This document shows positions 45,901 through 60,900 of a DNA stretch of 64,000 nucleotides, one piece after another. The DNA is from Mytilus edulis. Lineage: Eukaryota; Mollusca; Bivalvia; Mytilida; Mytilidae. How positions within the stretch are numbered: the first letter of the stretch is position 1; every line of letters starts with the position of its first letter. The stretch spans positions 50,807,062 to 50,871,061 of the forward strand of contig NC_092346.1 in the NCBI RefSeq assembly GCF_963676685.1, read 5' to 3'. The notes below the pieces were generated by a model. The model ran no database searches. It worked only from the letters and a program-made list of their open reading frames with translations, and had not been told where the DNA came from. The translations under genes and the position numbers were made by a program.

Positions 45901-48900
45901 GCAGTGGTGAAGGTAGGTTACACTTCTCAGTCTGCTCCTAACTGTCATACCATTGTTTGATGTCAGCAGTGGAGAAGGTAGGTTACACTTCTCAGTCTGC
46001 TCCTAACTGTCATACCATTGTTTGATGTCAGCAGTGGAGAAGGTAGGTTACACTTCTCAGTCTGCTCCTAACTGTCATACCATTGTTTGATGTCAGCAGT
46101 GGTGAAGGTAGGTTACACTTCTCAGTCTGCTCCTAACTGTCATACCATTGTTTGATGTCAGCAGTGGAGAAGGTAGGTTACACTTCTCAGTCTGCTCCTA
46201 ACTGTCATACCATTGTTTGATGTCAGCAGTGGTGAAGGTAGGTTACACTTCTCAGTCTGCTCCTAACTGTCATACCATTGTTTGATGTCAGCAGTGGTGA
46301 AGGTAGGTTACACTTCTCAGTCTGCTCCTAACTGTCATACCATTGTTTGATGTCAGCAGTGGTGTAGGTAGGTTACACTTCTCAGTCTGCTCCTAACTGT
46401 CATACCATTGTTTGATGTCAGCAGTGGTGAAGGTAGGTTACACTTCTCAGTCTGCTCCTAACTGTCATACCATTGTTTGATGTCAGCAGTGGTGTAGGTA
46501 GGTTACACTTCTCAGTCTGCTCCTAACTGTCATACCATTGTTTGATGTCAGCAGTGGTGTAGGTAGGTTACACTTCTCAGTCTGCTCCTAACTGTCATAC
46601 CATTGTTTGATGTCAGCAGTGGTGTAGGTAGGTTACACTTCTCAGTCTGCTCCTAACTGTCATACCATTGCTATGAACATGGGTTAACATGGAAAAGGGT
46701 ATTCAACTTCTAAGTCTGCAACTATAACTGTTCAGTCATATACCATTGCTATGTACAAACCCTGGAATCAATTGATGGATACAATAATCAGAGCAGTGAA
46801 GGAGAATGGCTACCAAAGTGCTTTAATTAAATTGCAGTCAGAATGTTGCAATATGAAATGCAATGAATCCTTTCCAAAAAAAAAAGCCTGAAGAAAATTT
46901 TATTATTTGGGGACCAATGATAATAATTATATCCATGGTTTGCCCGGCACTTCTTTTGTGAGAAAATTTGGTTGATTATATAGGGAATGATTATAAAGTG
47001 AATCACTGAAGCATGACTGGAGCGGCTCCCTCTTAGGCAGTCAGAGAGCCCTCCTTTTGAAAATTTCTGGATCCTCCACTATGTTATCAAATGAGTGACT
47101 GACTTATTTAAATTGCCATTTTTGGTCAGCTGTAGTTATAGTTTGCAAATTTATGAACCTACTTATATGTTGAAAGATATTTTATTAGTTAAATATTCCA
47201 ATTATTTAGGTTAATGATTAAGAAAGGTTAATAAGTTGAGGATTAGTATCAAACTAAAAGTCACAAAACATTGAGCAAAAAGTCAATATTTGAGTTCACA
47301 TCTGTAGCAGACAGATATCAAGTGTTTTGTAAATGCTGAGGTTGAGGATTATGTCTTAAAATCTGTAGAAAAAACAATATTTTTAGTCTATTTAAACAGC
47401 AAAAGACTGTTACATGTTATATGAAATCATTCATCCTCATTGCAGGCTCTTCTTGGGACAGGGCAAGAAGATTGCAAGAAAAAATGGTGACAAATATGGT
47501 GATGGCTAAAGATAGACTTGACGTTTTAGGTATTTATAGAGTTTTATTGCAAGTAATAGGATAGAAACATGTAGTGTACAAACATGTCTCATAAAACAAA
47601 CTCTTGGTTCTTGTTTTATGAATACATGCGCATGTCACATTATGTGCATATATAATTAGTTGTGTCATTTAAACTCTACCTATCTAGTAAATGACACAGA
47701 TGCAAGACAGCATTTCTTGAAAATATAGGTATTTTTATAAATGTGAATCTGGTTTGCTTATCTTTTTTACTATTTATTAATTTGTTATTATATATTTGTT
47801 TCACCTGTGCTCATAGCTCTTTTTTATACGCCTGTCAAAATATTATGGTATATTGTTGTCCGTCTGTCCGTCCGTCTGTCTGTCGTCCAAACTTCGGACA
47901 ATTTCTAAAAACGCTTCCACCAGCTTTTATGAAACATTGGTGAATTGTTTATATCTATTGACATATGCTCCCTTTCAATTTTTATAAATTTCAGATTTTA
48001 CGTTTTTCAGTTATGAATTTTTAAACTTAAAAAATGGCTTTTTCCAGTTTTTGGACAATAACTTAAAAACACTTTCACCAACTTTTATGAAACTTTGGTG
48101 AATTGTTTATCTATTGATGTTATATCCCATTTGATTTGTATGAATTGCAGATTTTGCATTTTTGGTGTTATGCAGTCTTATTCTTAAAAAAAATGAGCTA
48201 TTTACCAGTTTTTCGGATAATGAATCAATAATGCTTTCATCAGTTTATGATGAAACTATGGTGACTTGTTTATATCCCGCTTAAGGTTAAAGTTTTTGGT
48301 CGAGGTAGTTTTTGATGAAGTTGAAGTCCAATCAGCTTGAAACTTAGTACACATGTTCCTCATGATATGATCTTTCTAATTTTAATACCAAATTAGAGAT
48401 TTCCCACATTTTCATTGTCCATTAAACATAGAAAATTATAGTGCAGATGGGGCATCCGTGTACTAGGGACACATTCTTGTTTTTTATATAATTTCTGATT
48501 TGATGTTGTACAGCTATGGAATTTTTCTTCTTGAAAAAAATGTCAGAAACGGTCAAGGGTATTTATTCTTGAAAAAAATCATCTAAAGCATAAAGACAAG
48601 CTAAAATGGGTGTATCATGCGCTTATAGCGCAGCTCTTTATTCCTTAATGTTGTGAATCATTTAGATATATATTCTTTCATAATAGATCTGTTAAACTCA
48701 CTGATATTCTTTAATAAAAATGAAAAAAGGTTAAAAGGATTTAGTCGTGAGATTACTTACTGATTTTCTATTGCCTAATCTTGAGGCAGCAATTGGAAAA
48801 TGTTTTATTATTTGCTCTGATGATATATTAAAGTTTTCTGCATAGAATTTAGAAACAACATTAAACACATTTTACAATCTTTAACAAATTCCATATGATC

Positions 48901-51900
48901 AGTGAATTTATAAGAATTTTGTATTTTGTTTTGTAAATGGTGCATACAACATGTATGTTTGAAGTCATTTCTTCAATAATACTAGCTTTTAGAATTGTTT
49001 CTTTAAGTGAACAGTTTCCCAATGAAAAATCTTGAAATAATCCCAACTTTCAAAAATTCTTATTTGTGGACCATAGTTCTTTTAAGAAATTTCTTGTGTT
49101 GGATATATATATAAATCTTGTCAAAAAGAATGTGAATTTTTAGTCATTTGTTTGTAGTGTGCAATTATTGACTTAAATCACAAATTATGTTGCTAAACAT
49201 CTGAGTATTTCTTAGAGAAGATATGACTTAAAACAAAGACAACATAGGTGTCAACTTTTCAAACTTCCTAAAAGAAAATCTGATAATCTTTCAGGGCTTT
49301 AGATAAAGATTTCAATTTTTTATTAATATATTTGGATGTTCCTTTACTTATCTTGAGACTTTGACACCTATGCATAGATTTTAATCTGCATTATGTGGCT
49401 TGAAGCTTTTATTTTGTACATGTATCATATAAATAGCTGTTTACAAGTTTTCATATAATTTAAATTACCTATTTCAAAATCTAAGAACTGAGAATAAAGA
49501 AAACATTAAAAAAAAGAAAAAAAAAGAAAGATATTTTTTAAATAATATAGAGAAGCCATATCATGCAGAATTCTGCTTCTGTATATTCATATTGTGATTG
49601 TTGTTGTATTTTTGTTTTTGTTTAGAAAAAGCTTTACAGGAAATAAATATGTTAGATAATACTCCTGGACGTTTTGCTGAAGGTCACAAGGCCCAAGAAC
49701 CATACCCTTTTACACCTCCTCAGACTTCCAATATTACCTTGAGACAGCGTAAAGGAGAAACGTTGACTCCTAGATCTCCTTTACATAGAATTCCAAAAAA
49801 TACCAAGCCAAGCCAAGATACAAGTAAAAATCCAGGTAATCAACTAAATTGTTATTATATTGGAACTTTGTGTGGTAAGACATGGTTCAACCATGGCTTT
49901 ATAGCATCAGTAAACTGAAACCTCAAATACCTTGTCTTTTGTATACGAAACAAGCATCTGGCATAAATTCAAAATTTAATCCTGGTATCTATGATAAGTT
50001 TATTTATCCAAGTTCCTGAATTCTATCAGAATTTAACTGAAAATTTTGGTAACTCTAGTTTTAAATATTAAAAACAAGAATTCTTCAGAAATTATGTCAT
50101 ACTCCATGACAGGTTTTTATGTTTTTAAGAATCAAGGAGAAAAAAATGTGTTTAGTAAAAATCAAAAAATTTTAGAATTACCACAGGGGAATACATTGTT
50201 ATGTGTACATACATTACAATATATACTGCTTCTTGTCATGTTCAGTAAAGCATTTTGGATGTTTGTTTGTTGTTTTAGTCTTATTACTTTGACCTGTTAT
50301 TGTTGGTGTGTATTAAAGATTTTTAAGGGGCATTAAGTTTTACCTTTGTTCATCTGTACTTATGTCCGAAAGTTGGTTTCTGTTCTCTAACTTTAGTTTG
50401 CTCCAACCAAATGTTGTGAAACTTATAGAAAATGCTTCTTACAACATAGCACAGATCAAGTTTGAATTTTGGTGGCATCACATTTACGGTTCTAGAGTTA
50501 TGCCCCTTGAAAAAATACAAATGGAAAAATAGGAATCTAATAAACAGGTATATCTATAATACTAAAATTACGAGGTCCAATTTGTCAGCCGTCATCACGT
50601 AAAAACGACGAATCAAAGAATTCAACTTTATATATAACTATAATAGTACAAAATTACACCACTCCAGGCCCTTTTGTTTTCCACGTAATTAATATTGCCA
50701 ATAATTAAAAAGTTCCGGGTCAAGTCCGCTACCGATACCAATAGTATATTCATCTGTTACCTATTACCTTATCTGTACGTTCCGCATCTGACAGGCGCAC
50801 CACCAAACGTTGTATTCAGGATTATTATGCTATATACACGGGTCATAACCTTAGGGTTGACACTCCTAATTGTCAAATTGTTACCTATTGTAGTATTTTA
50901 ATCAGTAAGACTTTCTATGATAACAATACGAATACTAATAATCTGGACTAAAAATAAGGCGTATAGGTACAGTTTTCAATTTGTTAGTGGGCATGACGTA
51001 AAACAGCGAAGCAAAGAATTCAACTTTATTTATAACTTATATAGGACAATGCCGTTGATTAAAAAATACTCCATTCCAGGACCTTTTGTTTTCCAAATAA
51101 TTAATATTATTGTTTCAGTTCGACGGGTTCAAACAGAAAGACTTGAAAGCAGAGAAAAACTGTGTATCTTATAATCGGCATGACTTTATCAGATGACAAT
51201 ACTAATACTATAATAAGGCTTGCGCATAGTTATATACTTTATTTCAGTCACGGACCCGTGATATCACGGGTGTGTTCTAGTATGTTCTAAACATATCAAT
51301 GATGTAATTGTTAAAATTGATTTTAAAATGGAGTTATCATCCATTGTCCATAATTGTAGTTGAATCAGCTACATTGTATAATGATGGAGATGACTCCAAT
51401 TTAAAAAAAAAAAAAAAAAAAAAAAAGTTCTTACCCTTTGGCACTTACAAGCAATTGGATTAATGTTCTTCAGTTTTGTCCCTTTATAACCTTATATGAT
51501 ATGCAAGCGAGGGCATCATCTGTGTCTTTTGGACACATTCTCCATTTATTTTTACATCACTATTACTACAAATTGACAAAAACAAATGTATAATCATAAT
51601 AATTAGATGTGTATCTTTTGGCAAATTATTGTTGGAGATATTTTAGATTAGAATAAATTAAGGGATTTTCTTTTCAAGGTCCATAATGGGGGTATCAATT
51701 TAGGGATTTGTTCACAGCTTCTTTAATTAATTCGTATTTGGTCCTTGAAAAAAATTCTTTATTAATAAAATAAAGCCTTGCTCGGTAATCTCTTCTATAC
51801 TACTATGGCCTTGAGGGTGTGTTCCCATTTTGCCTTAGTTGTGAATTCCAAGTAAAAAAAGGTTAAACAAAATACTAAGGCGATATGGAAATTTAGATGA

Positions 51901-54900
51901 AAAAATTAAATGAACAAATTAAACCTGTGTTTTTATAACAACATCAATTTGGGAATTTTTTTCTCTTGAATTATTATTTTAATATTTATTTATTAAAAGA
52001 CACTTTTTATGATTTCAAAAATTGTAACATGTTTTAGTAGTTTAACTCCTGTATCCGTAGCCTTAGGTTAAGAGTTTGAACTCCACATGTGGCAGGTGCG
52101 TTCAACAAAAACTTCAACTCCAATCTTAATTGTCACAATTTTCTTTAGTTACCCAAATATCATTATGTTTAATCAATATGTCTGCACTCTAAGTGTTCTT
52201 CAAAATGATAAGATTTTCCCATTACTCAGAAAGACTTGTATTAACCGTAAATAAAACATTTTTCTTGAAACCATTTTCCCCTGTTTTACAGCATGAGCAA
52301 ACAGAGTCAGAGAGTTTACCTACAAAGTTATTCATCTTCTTGTTGGCTACTATGATTTTCATTCTTGTTAATATGACTTTGTTTAAGTTTTGTTAACATT
52401 TATCAATTCTTAGCAATATATCTTGAAAATCAATGATATTGCATATCTGCAGTCTCTGTGAATACATTATAGTTGGCACTATGCTGCTCACCAATATATG
52501 GTCCGAGACCACAATTGTCGTCCCTTGATTTTCGTTGTTCACAAATATAGTCCCTAGTGTTGACAGTGGGTTACTTGCCATTAATTTTTATAACCCTTCC
52601 AAATTTATTTCTCCATGTTTAATGCCTCAAATTGCAAGTAGGGGGTGAAATTACACTGTAAAAAAATTTGGGTCCAGAATTTTAAATGAAAGTAGTGATT
52701 TGGTCCAGGTGAAAAAGGTTGAAAAATAGTACTTCGGAAGCTGTCAAAAGATTTCAAGACGCCCTAAAGATAAAATTGTCCATATTTTGAGTTAGAGGCG
52801 ATGAAGTTTTCTATAATTTTGATATAATTTGTCCCAAAAGTAGTACAACACACTGTAAAAGTTTCTTTGAGAAAGCGCAGGTGGGATTTTTTTTATTTTC
52901 ATTTATGTTCTAAAAGAAATGCACTACGAAATAATTGTGGTCTCGGACCATATAGGTCAGAGTGACACAAATTTGATGTTTGGAAGAGGAACAGTAAATT
53001 GGGCTTTGTCAGATAGTAGAAGTTTGGGTACAAATTTGGCACTTATATCTATATCAAAATAATGGGAAAAAATAATTTACTCCACTAATATACTGGCAAA
53101 AAAATGTAATTGAATGAAATCTTGCAAAAATGTCCAACATTATGTAAAATGTAAACCCCCCCCCCCTTAATATACACCCAGTACAAAGATTTTTCTTAAA
53201 ATGCTATATGTTTTTGCAAGATATAATTTTGTTTGTAATTGTGTAAAATATCATAAGGTGATCACTTTTTTTTCTTTGGTGATAAAAAAAAGTGAAAGTT
53301 GTATTTTTTTCTAAAATAGGGCAAAAAGTTGAAATAAGCTTAAAGTTTTCATGTTTTAAGGTCCTGAAAAAAACTCTCATTAAAGATAAAAATATAAATC
53401 ATGTTTCCCCACATTTTTAACTTCCAACAAATTTATACCAGATTAGTTAATCCATCTAAAATGAAGTCGGTGACCTGATGATTATTATGATTATCTATCA
53501 AATAGAAATTTATGTGGCAACAACATACCTTTTTAGGCGGTACTGTAACCTATATTTGTTAATTTCTGTGTCATTTTGGTCTCTTGTGGACAGTTGTCTC
53601 ATTGGCAATCATACTACATCTTCTTTTTTATATATACTTTGTCCATATAATTTGCTTTCTATAAAATTCACACGTATTGAGAAAGAATTCATGCAATAAC
53701 TGTTAGAAAATAAAAGAAATAGATGGCATTTTTTTTTAGGGTTATAGTTCAAGTAGTTGTAAGAAAAATCTGTGACAAATCTATAATACATTTAAAGTGT
53801 TTTTACTTTAGTTATTTTTGTTAAAAGTTTTGCACAGTTAGATTTCTTAGACACTTGTTAATATTTTACCTCAAAAGTCTTTATAAATTAAACATAGCTG
53901 TTGTTCAACATATGAGTTTGAATGATTTATGTTTTTGTGTTAAATAAGGATCTTGATTTAGGTTAAATGTAAAAATTGCTCAATTATTTCATCAAGTGAA
54001 AAATAAAAAAAATGATATCAATTCTCATCAAAATTATTTGCACAACATTCTTAGATGAAATCATGTCAGTTATAAGTGAAAGTATAAATTATTCATGTTA
54101 CACCACATGTGTTGTCAATATGTGTTATTGATTGTTAAAGTATTGCAGTTAATTGAATGTTATAGAAGTCATTGAACTATAAAAGTGTATTGTGAGCTAA
54201 AAAGGAAAATTACTGAGACAGCTTATTTTATATTTACGTCTGAGAAATTTTGCAATTTATACATAATAAATCACATGTGTATGAGGATACATGTTTTGAC
54301 CTGTCTGTCTGTCTGTGTCCAGCATATTTTTTTCCCATTTCTACAGTTTATATTAGATCCGAATCTTAAACAAATAGAGTGTAGTTGTAAACTTCAAAAT
54401 TTATTATTTTGAAGATAAGTTTTGAGATTCCCCATGGCAATGCTTGGAATTTACACCCTTTTTGCATATGGGATATTTTGGACAACACAATATATTTATG
54501 AGTCATTTATCAAAATAGAAACATGTAATAATATTTGTAAGTAAATATATAATGTATAATGTATGTCCTTAACAACAGCAAATGCACATATTGATTTCAT
54601 TTTCTTGAAAACTATTCTGTAAATTTAGAAATTATTGCAAGGTGTTTATAAATGCGAATAATGCAACTGAATGATTATTGAAATAAGAAACACTCACATT
54701 CTTATAATACTAAAATATAGACTTTTTGAAATCACAATAATAACATGCATGTTTTTTTCCCATTCTTGAAAAATTGCAATAATAAATGCACACAATTTAT
54801 TTCTGAATTTACAGTTAAGATTGTGTTCAGAGAGAAACTTTAAATAGCAATCTTAAGAATAAAAAAAGGGGGCCTCGGTGGCCGAGTGGTCTAAGTAGTT

Positions 54901-57900
54901 ACTATTGTTATCACTGAGGTTGTGAGTTCGAACCCCGCTCGTGTGGGTGCACTAGACTCCAATCTTTATTGACTAGGATTGTCAGTTTTCCTATCGAAAG
55001 GTCAGTGGTTTTCTCTGGGCACTCTGCTTCCTCCACCAATAAAAACTGGTCGCCATTGAAATATCCTAAATGCGGTGCATAAAAGTGGTGTTAATTTAAA
55101 ACACCAAAAATCAAATCAAATCAAGATTATTAAAAAAAAAAGAAGTCCTTAGTTATGTATTAAAGTAAAGTCTTTAATTTTGGGTTTGAATGCCTGCCTT
55201 AAGAAATTAAAGTCACAAACATACTTTCAAATATACACTGGAATTTATTGTGACGTCCATTTTCACTGAAATAGTACACAATATTATAAAGGTGCCAGCT
55301 GAGGACCACCTCTGAGTGTGTTATTTTCTCGCTGTGTTGAAGAGCCATTTGTGGCCTTTGGCTGTTGTCTGCTCTTTGACATATTCCCCATTTCCATTCT
55401 CAATTTTACTGTCTGACTAAGAACTTGTGAATGCTTTAAAGTATGATAGGGATGCTTGCTATTCAGTTATGGTTGCCAACCACCAAAAGTCTGTGGCCAA
55501 TAAAGTTGGATGTCTGTCTGTATGGTCACATTCACTCCTTCATATGCTAAAAGGAGTACAAAGTAGCAAACTTTCATTTTGTGAGCTTTGTTGCAGTACT
55601 CTAGTCATACTGAATTCTGAAATCACAGATAGTCACAATGGCTTTATTTGTAAACATGTCTTAGTTATATTTTGCACATTAATTAATAATCGTATCTTTA
55701 TTATTTAAATTTCAGTTTCGTACAAACCAATAAGAGGAATGAAACAACCAATAGCTGTACATAAAAGTAATAGTCTCCCTAGAACATTTAGTCCTAATAG
55801 AGGAAATAGAATACCCCAAACACCTTCACCCAGGACAAATAGAACACATACCAGACAACAGTCAGAAAATGTGAGTCAGAACATAGTCATAAGATCATGA
55901 CCAGACATACAATCCAGATGAACAAATAGTGTATAGATATAAGAAGATGTGGTAGAGTGCCAATGAGACAACTCTCCATCCATGTCACAATTTGTAAAAG
56001 TATATATAAACCATTATTGGAGAGACAGTAAAAGTTGTAATTTTTGTCTTGATGAAGTTGCAGATGCTAAACTTAGGAATGTGGTTTCAAGCTACATAAA
56101 AAAAAAATATCATAAAAATTGGTATCAGAGAACAAATTGGACATGGAAATCTGCTTAAATTGGAGGCAGAAAAAATTATATGTTAATTGATAATTTATGA
56201 GCTGCTGCTTGAACATTATAACTTTTTTCCACAAAGTTTTATTATTTAAGGGTGACTGTAATTTTTTTCTGTCTATGAAGAAATAACTTCAAAAATGTGG
56301 TGCACACTGAATTTTTTTAGTGTGCACCACATTTGTTATGTTATTTCCAAATAGACAAATAAAATATTACGTTATTTTGAAAGATTTAATTCTAAATTCC
56401 ATTTAAACCAGAGTAAACCATGAAAAAAAGTTGATTACATCACAGTCACATGACTAAATTATGTCTATGAGCTGATAAACAAAACGATGTCAGCCAATAA
56501 GAAGAGGTGTTGCATCCAAAATTAAATTATTTTCCATAAGAAATAATAAGCTGATATATCAATGATTATGCAAAGGTTATTCAATAATAAATATTCTTCA
56601 ATTTTTCAGTTGCCCTCAAACCGTCCAAAGAAGATAGATATAAATCGCCTAAAATTAAAAAATGTAGATAAGAAATTAGCAGAGACAATATTAGGAGAAA
56701 TCATAGATACAGGACCTCATGTTGATTTCAAAGATATCGGTAAGATCAGAGAAAATCACATTTATGATTAACCTGAAATATAGGAAAGATATCAATGAAA
56801 CAACAACCTAACAATAAAATATATCAGGCTTAAATTAAAATATTGTTTGTTTGCAGTTTACCGACCGACCCTTGAAAATCCTCCCGACTGAAAATTTTAT
56901 TGCTTTAAATTTGAAGTAATTTTTTTTAATACTTCTATTGGCGCGATCCGGAACTTTGGGTCCTTTCCGGAAATGATTTAAAGTCTGGGTCAACACCCAT
57001 TTCAAGTTCGGTTTTTCTTAGCTTCCCGTCAAGCATTCATGTGACCATTTAATGATAAAGCACATGGAAATTGTTTACAGGTATCCATGAAGTCACGGAG
57101 GAGTACTTTACGCTGTCGTCTCGTGTCAATTTTAAGACAAATAACAAACAAAAAAGTTTATTAGTAAACTGTTTATACAGATTCAGGCACATGTAATGAT
57201 GTGTGATGATATCATTGACGATGATGCAGCGGATATTCATAACTGACACGATAACCATTCTGTCTCAAACAAATCGGGTACAGAATGTGGAGCCTGACTT
57301 TATGGAACCAATTTCAGTGGTTAAATAATTCAACAGCAGCTTGAAGTATGGCATATTTTCTACAAATCGTTGTGAAGACAACAAAGATGAAACCACTCCT
57401 CCGTGACTTAAATCTTCATGGATATATGTAAACACGCCTGTACGGAGGAAGGGCTCATTTGAAATGTTAATGGATATAGATCATGCCAAATCAATAAGAA
57501 GCAACCCTAACTACACAAAGATGTAGAGAAAATGAATGGTTAGCTTGAAAAATAAATATCCTCTCTCTATATTAAATCTATTTTCGATTGCAATGAGTAT
57601 GCTCCTTTAGGATAAGGGGGCTGCCCCACTCATTGCAATTATTCTCTTTCTTACAAAATTAAATATACCCAAATTGTGTGGCCTGTGTGAATTCAATTAA
57701 AACATGTCCTTAGGAGCTATGCTGCCAAATTTTTTTTATGCATTAAAAACATTTCAGTACAGACCATTTACTGTTAATGGGGTGCTATGGATTTCACCCC
57801 AAACTTTAGATTTCTTTGGTTTTCATTAAAGCCTGGCAAAAATATAACCTTATCACATATAATTGAATATTGTTAGAAATATGAAAACAGTCGAATGTCT

Positions 57901-60900
57901 TAATACTTTTTTTTCAAGTTGCCTTTTTTTCAATTGAGGAAGATTCAATGGATATTTTTTTTTATTAAAAATACACTCTTTAATACATTGTCTTATACAT
58001 CTTTAATATCTACACTTTTCTGATGAAAATACTCTACTCATGAAAACATTCTAGTCAAGAAGCATACATGCCTGAATATATTTCTTTAAAACAGTTCTAG
58101 TCATAATGACATTCCTTGCTTATAAGTCAGGCGCGGATCCAGAGGGGGGGTTCTGGGGGTTGGAACCCCCCCCTTTTTTTTGGCCGATCAATGCATTTGA
58201 ATGGGAGCATATAGCTGGAACCCCCCCAATTTACTCTGGGTTGGGAACCCCCCCCCCCCCCCCTCCTTTTTAAAATGGCTGGATCCGCCCCTGTAAGTGT
58301 TCTAGTATTTAATAATTATACCATATTTTATGTCATAAATTGGATAATGACACTATGTTAAAGTTTCAGTTTTGGTTAAAAAGTTTTTTTTATCTGAAAA
58401 TGCCTGTTCATTTGATGTTGGTTTTCAGCATGTCCAGTGTTTGTTGTTTTAAAATGTTTTTTTTTTCTTCACAAGAAACTTGGTTTAGTGTAACTGCTTG
58501 TTTAAACTGTATTTTGGCTGATAAAATAAAATATTTTTCCTACCTACCGACCCTTCAGTCTGAAGGTACAGTCGGAAAACTGCAAACAAACATATTTTTA
58601 AGGTTGGCCTCAAATATAAAGGACATTTAGTGGTCATTTTACAGTTTCAACAATAGACAAGTGTCTATGCCATATGTCAAGTTCTAAGTTGAATAAAGTT
58701 AAACTTTGTGAATAATCATGACGACTTATATTTCATCTTTGACCAAAAAAAAAATCATATTAATTGTGTGATGTTCCAGAATCAATTGAAGACTTATACA
58801 AATTCATACGTAGACTTGCATACGGTCGATTTCTATATGACTCTGCTCATAAAATACAGACATAGAATACTTGCAAGAATAATATTTATTTTTTATGTCA
58901 TATTTCTTACAGCTGGACAAGAAGCTTCAAAACAGGCCTTACATGAAATAGTTATACTTCCTGCTCTTAGACCAGAGGTAATCTTATTATTGTATTGTCA
59001 ATATTTGTTTTCATTTTCAATGACTGTAAGTAATATGCTGATTTTCAATTACACATTGTTTTATGTAAACTCTTGTATAGGATTGTGAATTGAAATCATA
59101 CCCTTCTTTTATAAACACTTTATACAAATAGTTAGTTTGCCTGAACCAAATGTTTTGAAACTTATATACAATGCTTGTTACCACAAAACACAGATACCGT
59201 TTGAATTTGGGTGGCGTCATTTCTGCTGTTCTAAAGTTATGCCCTTTTACAAATGGAAAAATTTTCATTTTTATTCTCTAACTTTAGTTTGCCTTAACCA
59301 AATGTTATGAAACTTATACACAATGCTTATAGCATCATAACTCAGATCATGACACATTTGGGAGTGTTATTTTTATAGTCCTTGAGTTACATCCTTTTAT
59401 AATGTTATATATGCATTCCCCATTTATTTCAATTTATTGAACAATGTATAATACTCCACATTAATGTTTTCTCATAATTATTTTACAATTTAATAAAGTC
59501 AACCAAATTTATATTTAGTAGTATTTAAATACCTTTCCTTTAATAATCCTGAAATTATTTTATTTATTCAATCTAGTTAAATTGCAATACACGTTTATAT
59601 TATGAAAGCTTTCTTATTCTACAGTTATTTACTGGATTAAGAGCACCTGCCAGAGGTCTTTTGTTGTTTGGTCCACCTGGAAATGGAAAAACAATGTTGG
59701 TGAGTAGTCTCAAGTTATGTTTATTGCTGTCAGCATTTACCAAATTCAATACAAGTTGATTTTAAAGTATAAATTCAGTCTTCAATGATTGATTTGAAAA
59801 ATTGTTTTTGCACAATTGAACTCATGCATTATGTAGCTGATAAATCCCAATTGGTGTTAGATATAAGTGAAATAGTTTCCAGAATTTCTTTGTAACAGGT
59901 ATGCATGATTTGCCTTTAAAAATTAATTACAATATTAGCAAAGATTTGATTCGAGACTCCTGGCACAGTAAGCCAGTGTCAACTTAACAATAACATTTAT
60001 TCATGAGGGCTGCAAATAGAGGGTGGCTATATATCTACCAGGGTTAGGGAAGCTAGTCTACACTCCCCCACTTCAACAATTATCATTTAGAATTTGTATA
60101 AATATATTTTCTATTATTTAAAAAAATGTATGTTAGTATGAAATCATTCATCACCTTACAAATTATGGGCTTGTTCTACATTTAAATAATTGTTTTTAAC
60201 ATTTAACTGTTTCGAAGAATGGTATATTTCTTCTATATTATTATAAAAGTCATGATTTTGCATACTTTAAAATATTGAAATAATATCTATATAAAACAGA
60301 ATATATCTGTTTGTTTTCTGTTTATTTCAGGCAAAAGCCGTTGCCAATGAATCAAGTGCCACTTTCTTTAATATTAGTGCCTCAAGTCTTACATCAAAAT
60401 GGGTATGTTGAAAAATAAGTAGCTCCATTTGTATTGGACATAATGCTTTTATTTAGCCTATTTGAACGTGTCTTCATTTTATAAATAATACATTAAGTGT
60501 AGCTTTCAGTCTGAATTATAGTCCATCTAAAAATGATGGAGAAAACCAAATAATTTTTTCTGTAATTAGTAAATATTGTATTAAAAATTAAGGCTCTCAT
60601 TAAAAAGTAATGTTCAGACTTAACATTGAACAAATAATCTAGTGGTGGTAGTTCAATAAAACATTGAATTTAGTAAAGTTTTATTTGTTAAATTTACATC
60701 TCTTGCTGATAATTATACACAAATGCATTAAAGCTGATATACAGAATTATTAAATATATTGAATTATGTAGGTTGGTGAAGGAGAGAAGTTAGTTAGAGC
60801 AATGTTTACCTTAGCCAGAGAATTACAACCATCAATTGTTTTCATGGGTAAATATTATAAAAATTATTCCAGTGTTAGCATTATACAAGAGTCATGATTA

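Larger units (their letters stand above)
56844..58592. mobile_element. 1.75 kb element with 22 bp TIRs in SPAST intron 6
   Basis: The left end TGTTTGTTTGCAGTTTACC and the inverted right end (58571-58592) match at 21 of 22 bases, with TAT on both outer sides. No transposase ORF is seen. Two smaller inverted-repeat elements are nested inside (57073-57433 and 58128-58293). Confidence 0.6.

Noticed and set aside
45625..45960. 111-codon ORF with a 22-residue repeat
   Set aside because: It is open only because the 66 bp period is a multiple of three, lies in the intron array and is in a different frame from spastin exon 2.
45625..46672. CRISPR-like array of regular repeats
   Set aside because: There are no unique spacers; the whole 65-66 bp unit is repeated, and the genome is eukaryotic.
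54868..54945. tRNA gene
   Set aside because: A and B boxes are present, but arms do not form a cloverleaf and a SINE body and tail follow.
58340..59088. ORFs of 96 and 126 codons around spastin exon 7
   Set aside because: They are intronic reading frames running through an element; exon 7 itself uses 58913-58977 with good splice sites.
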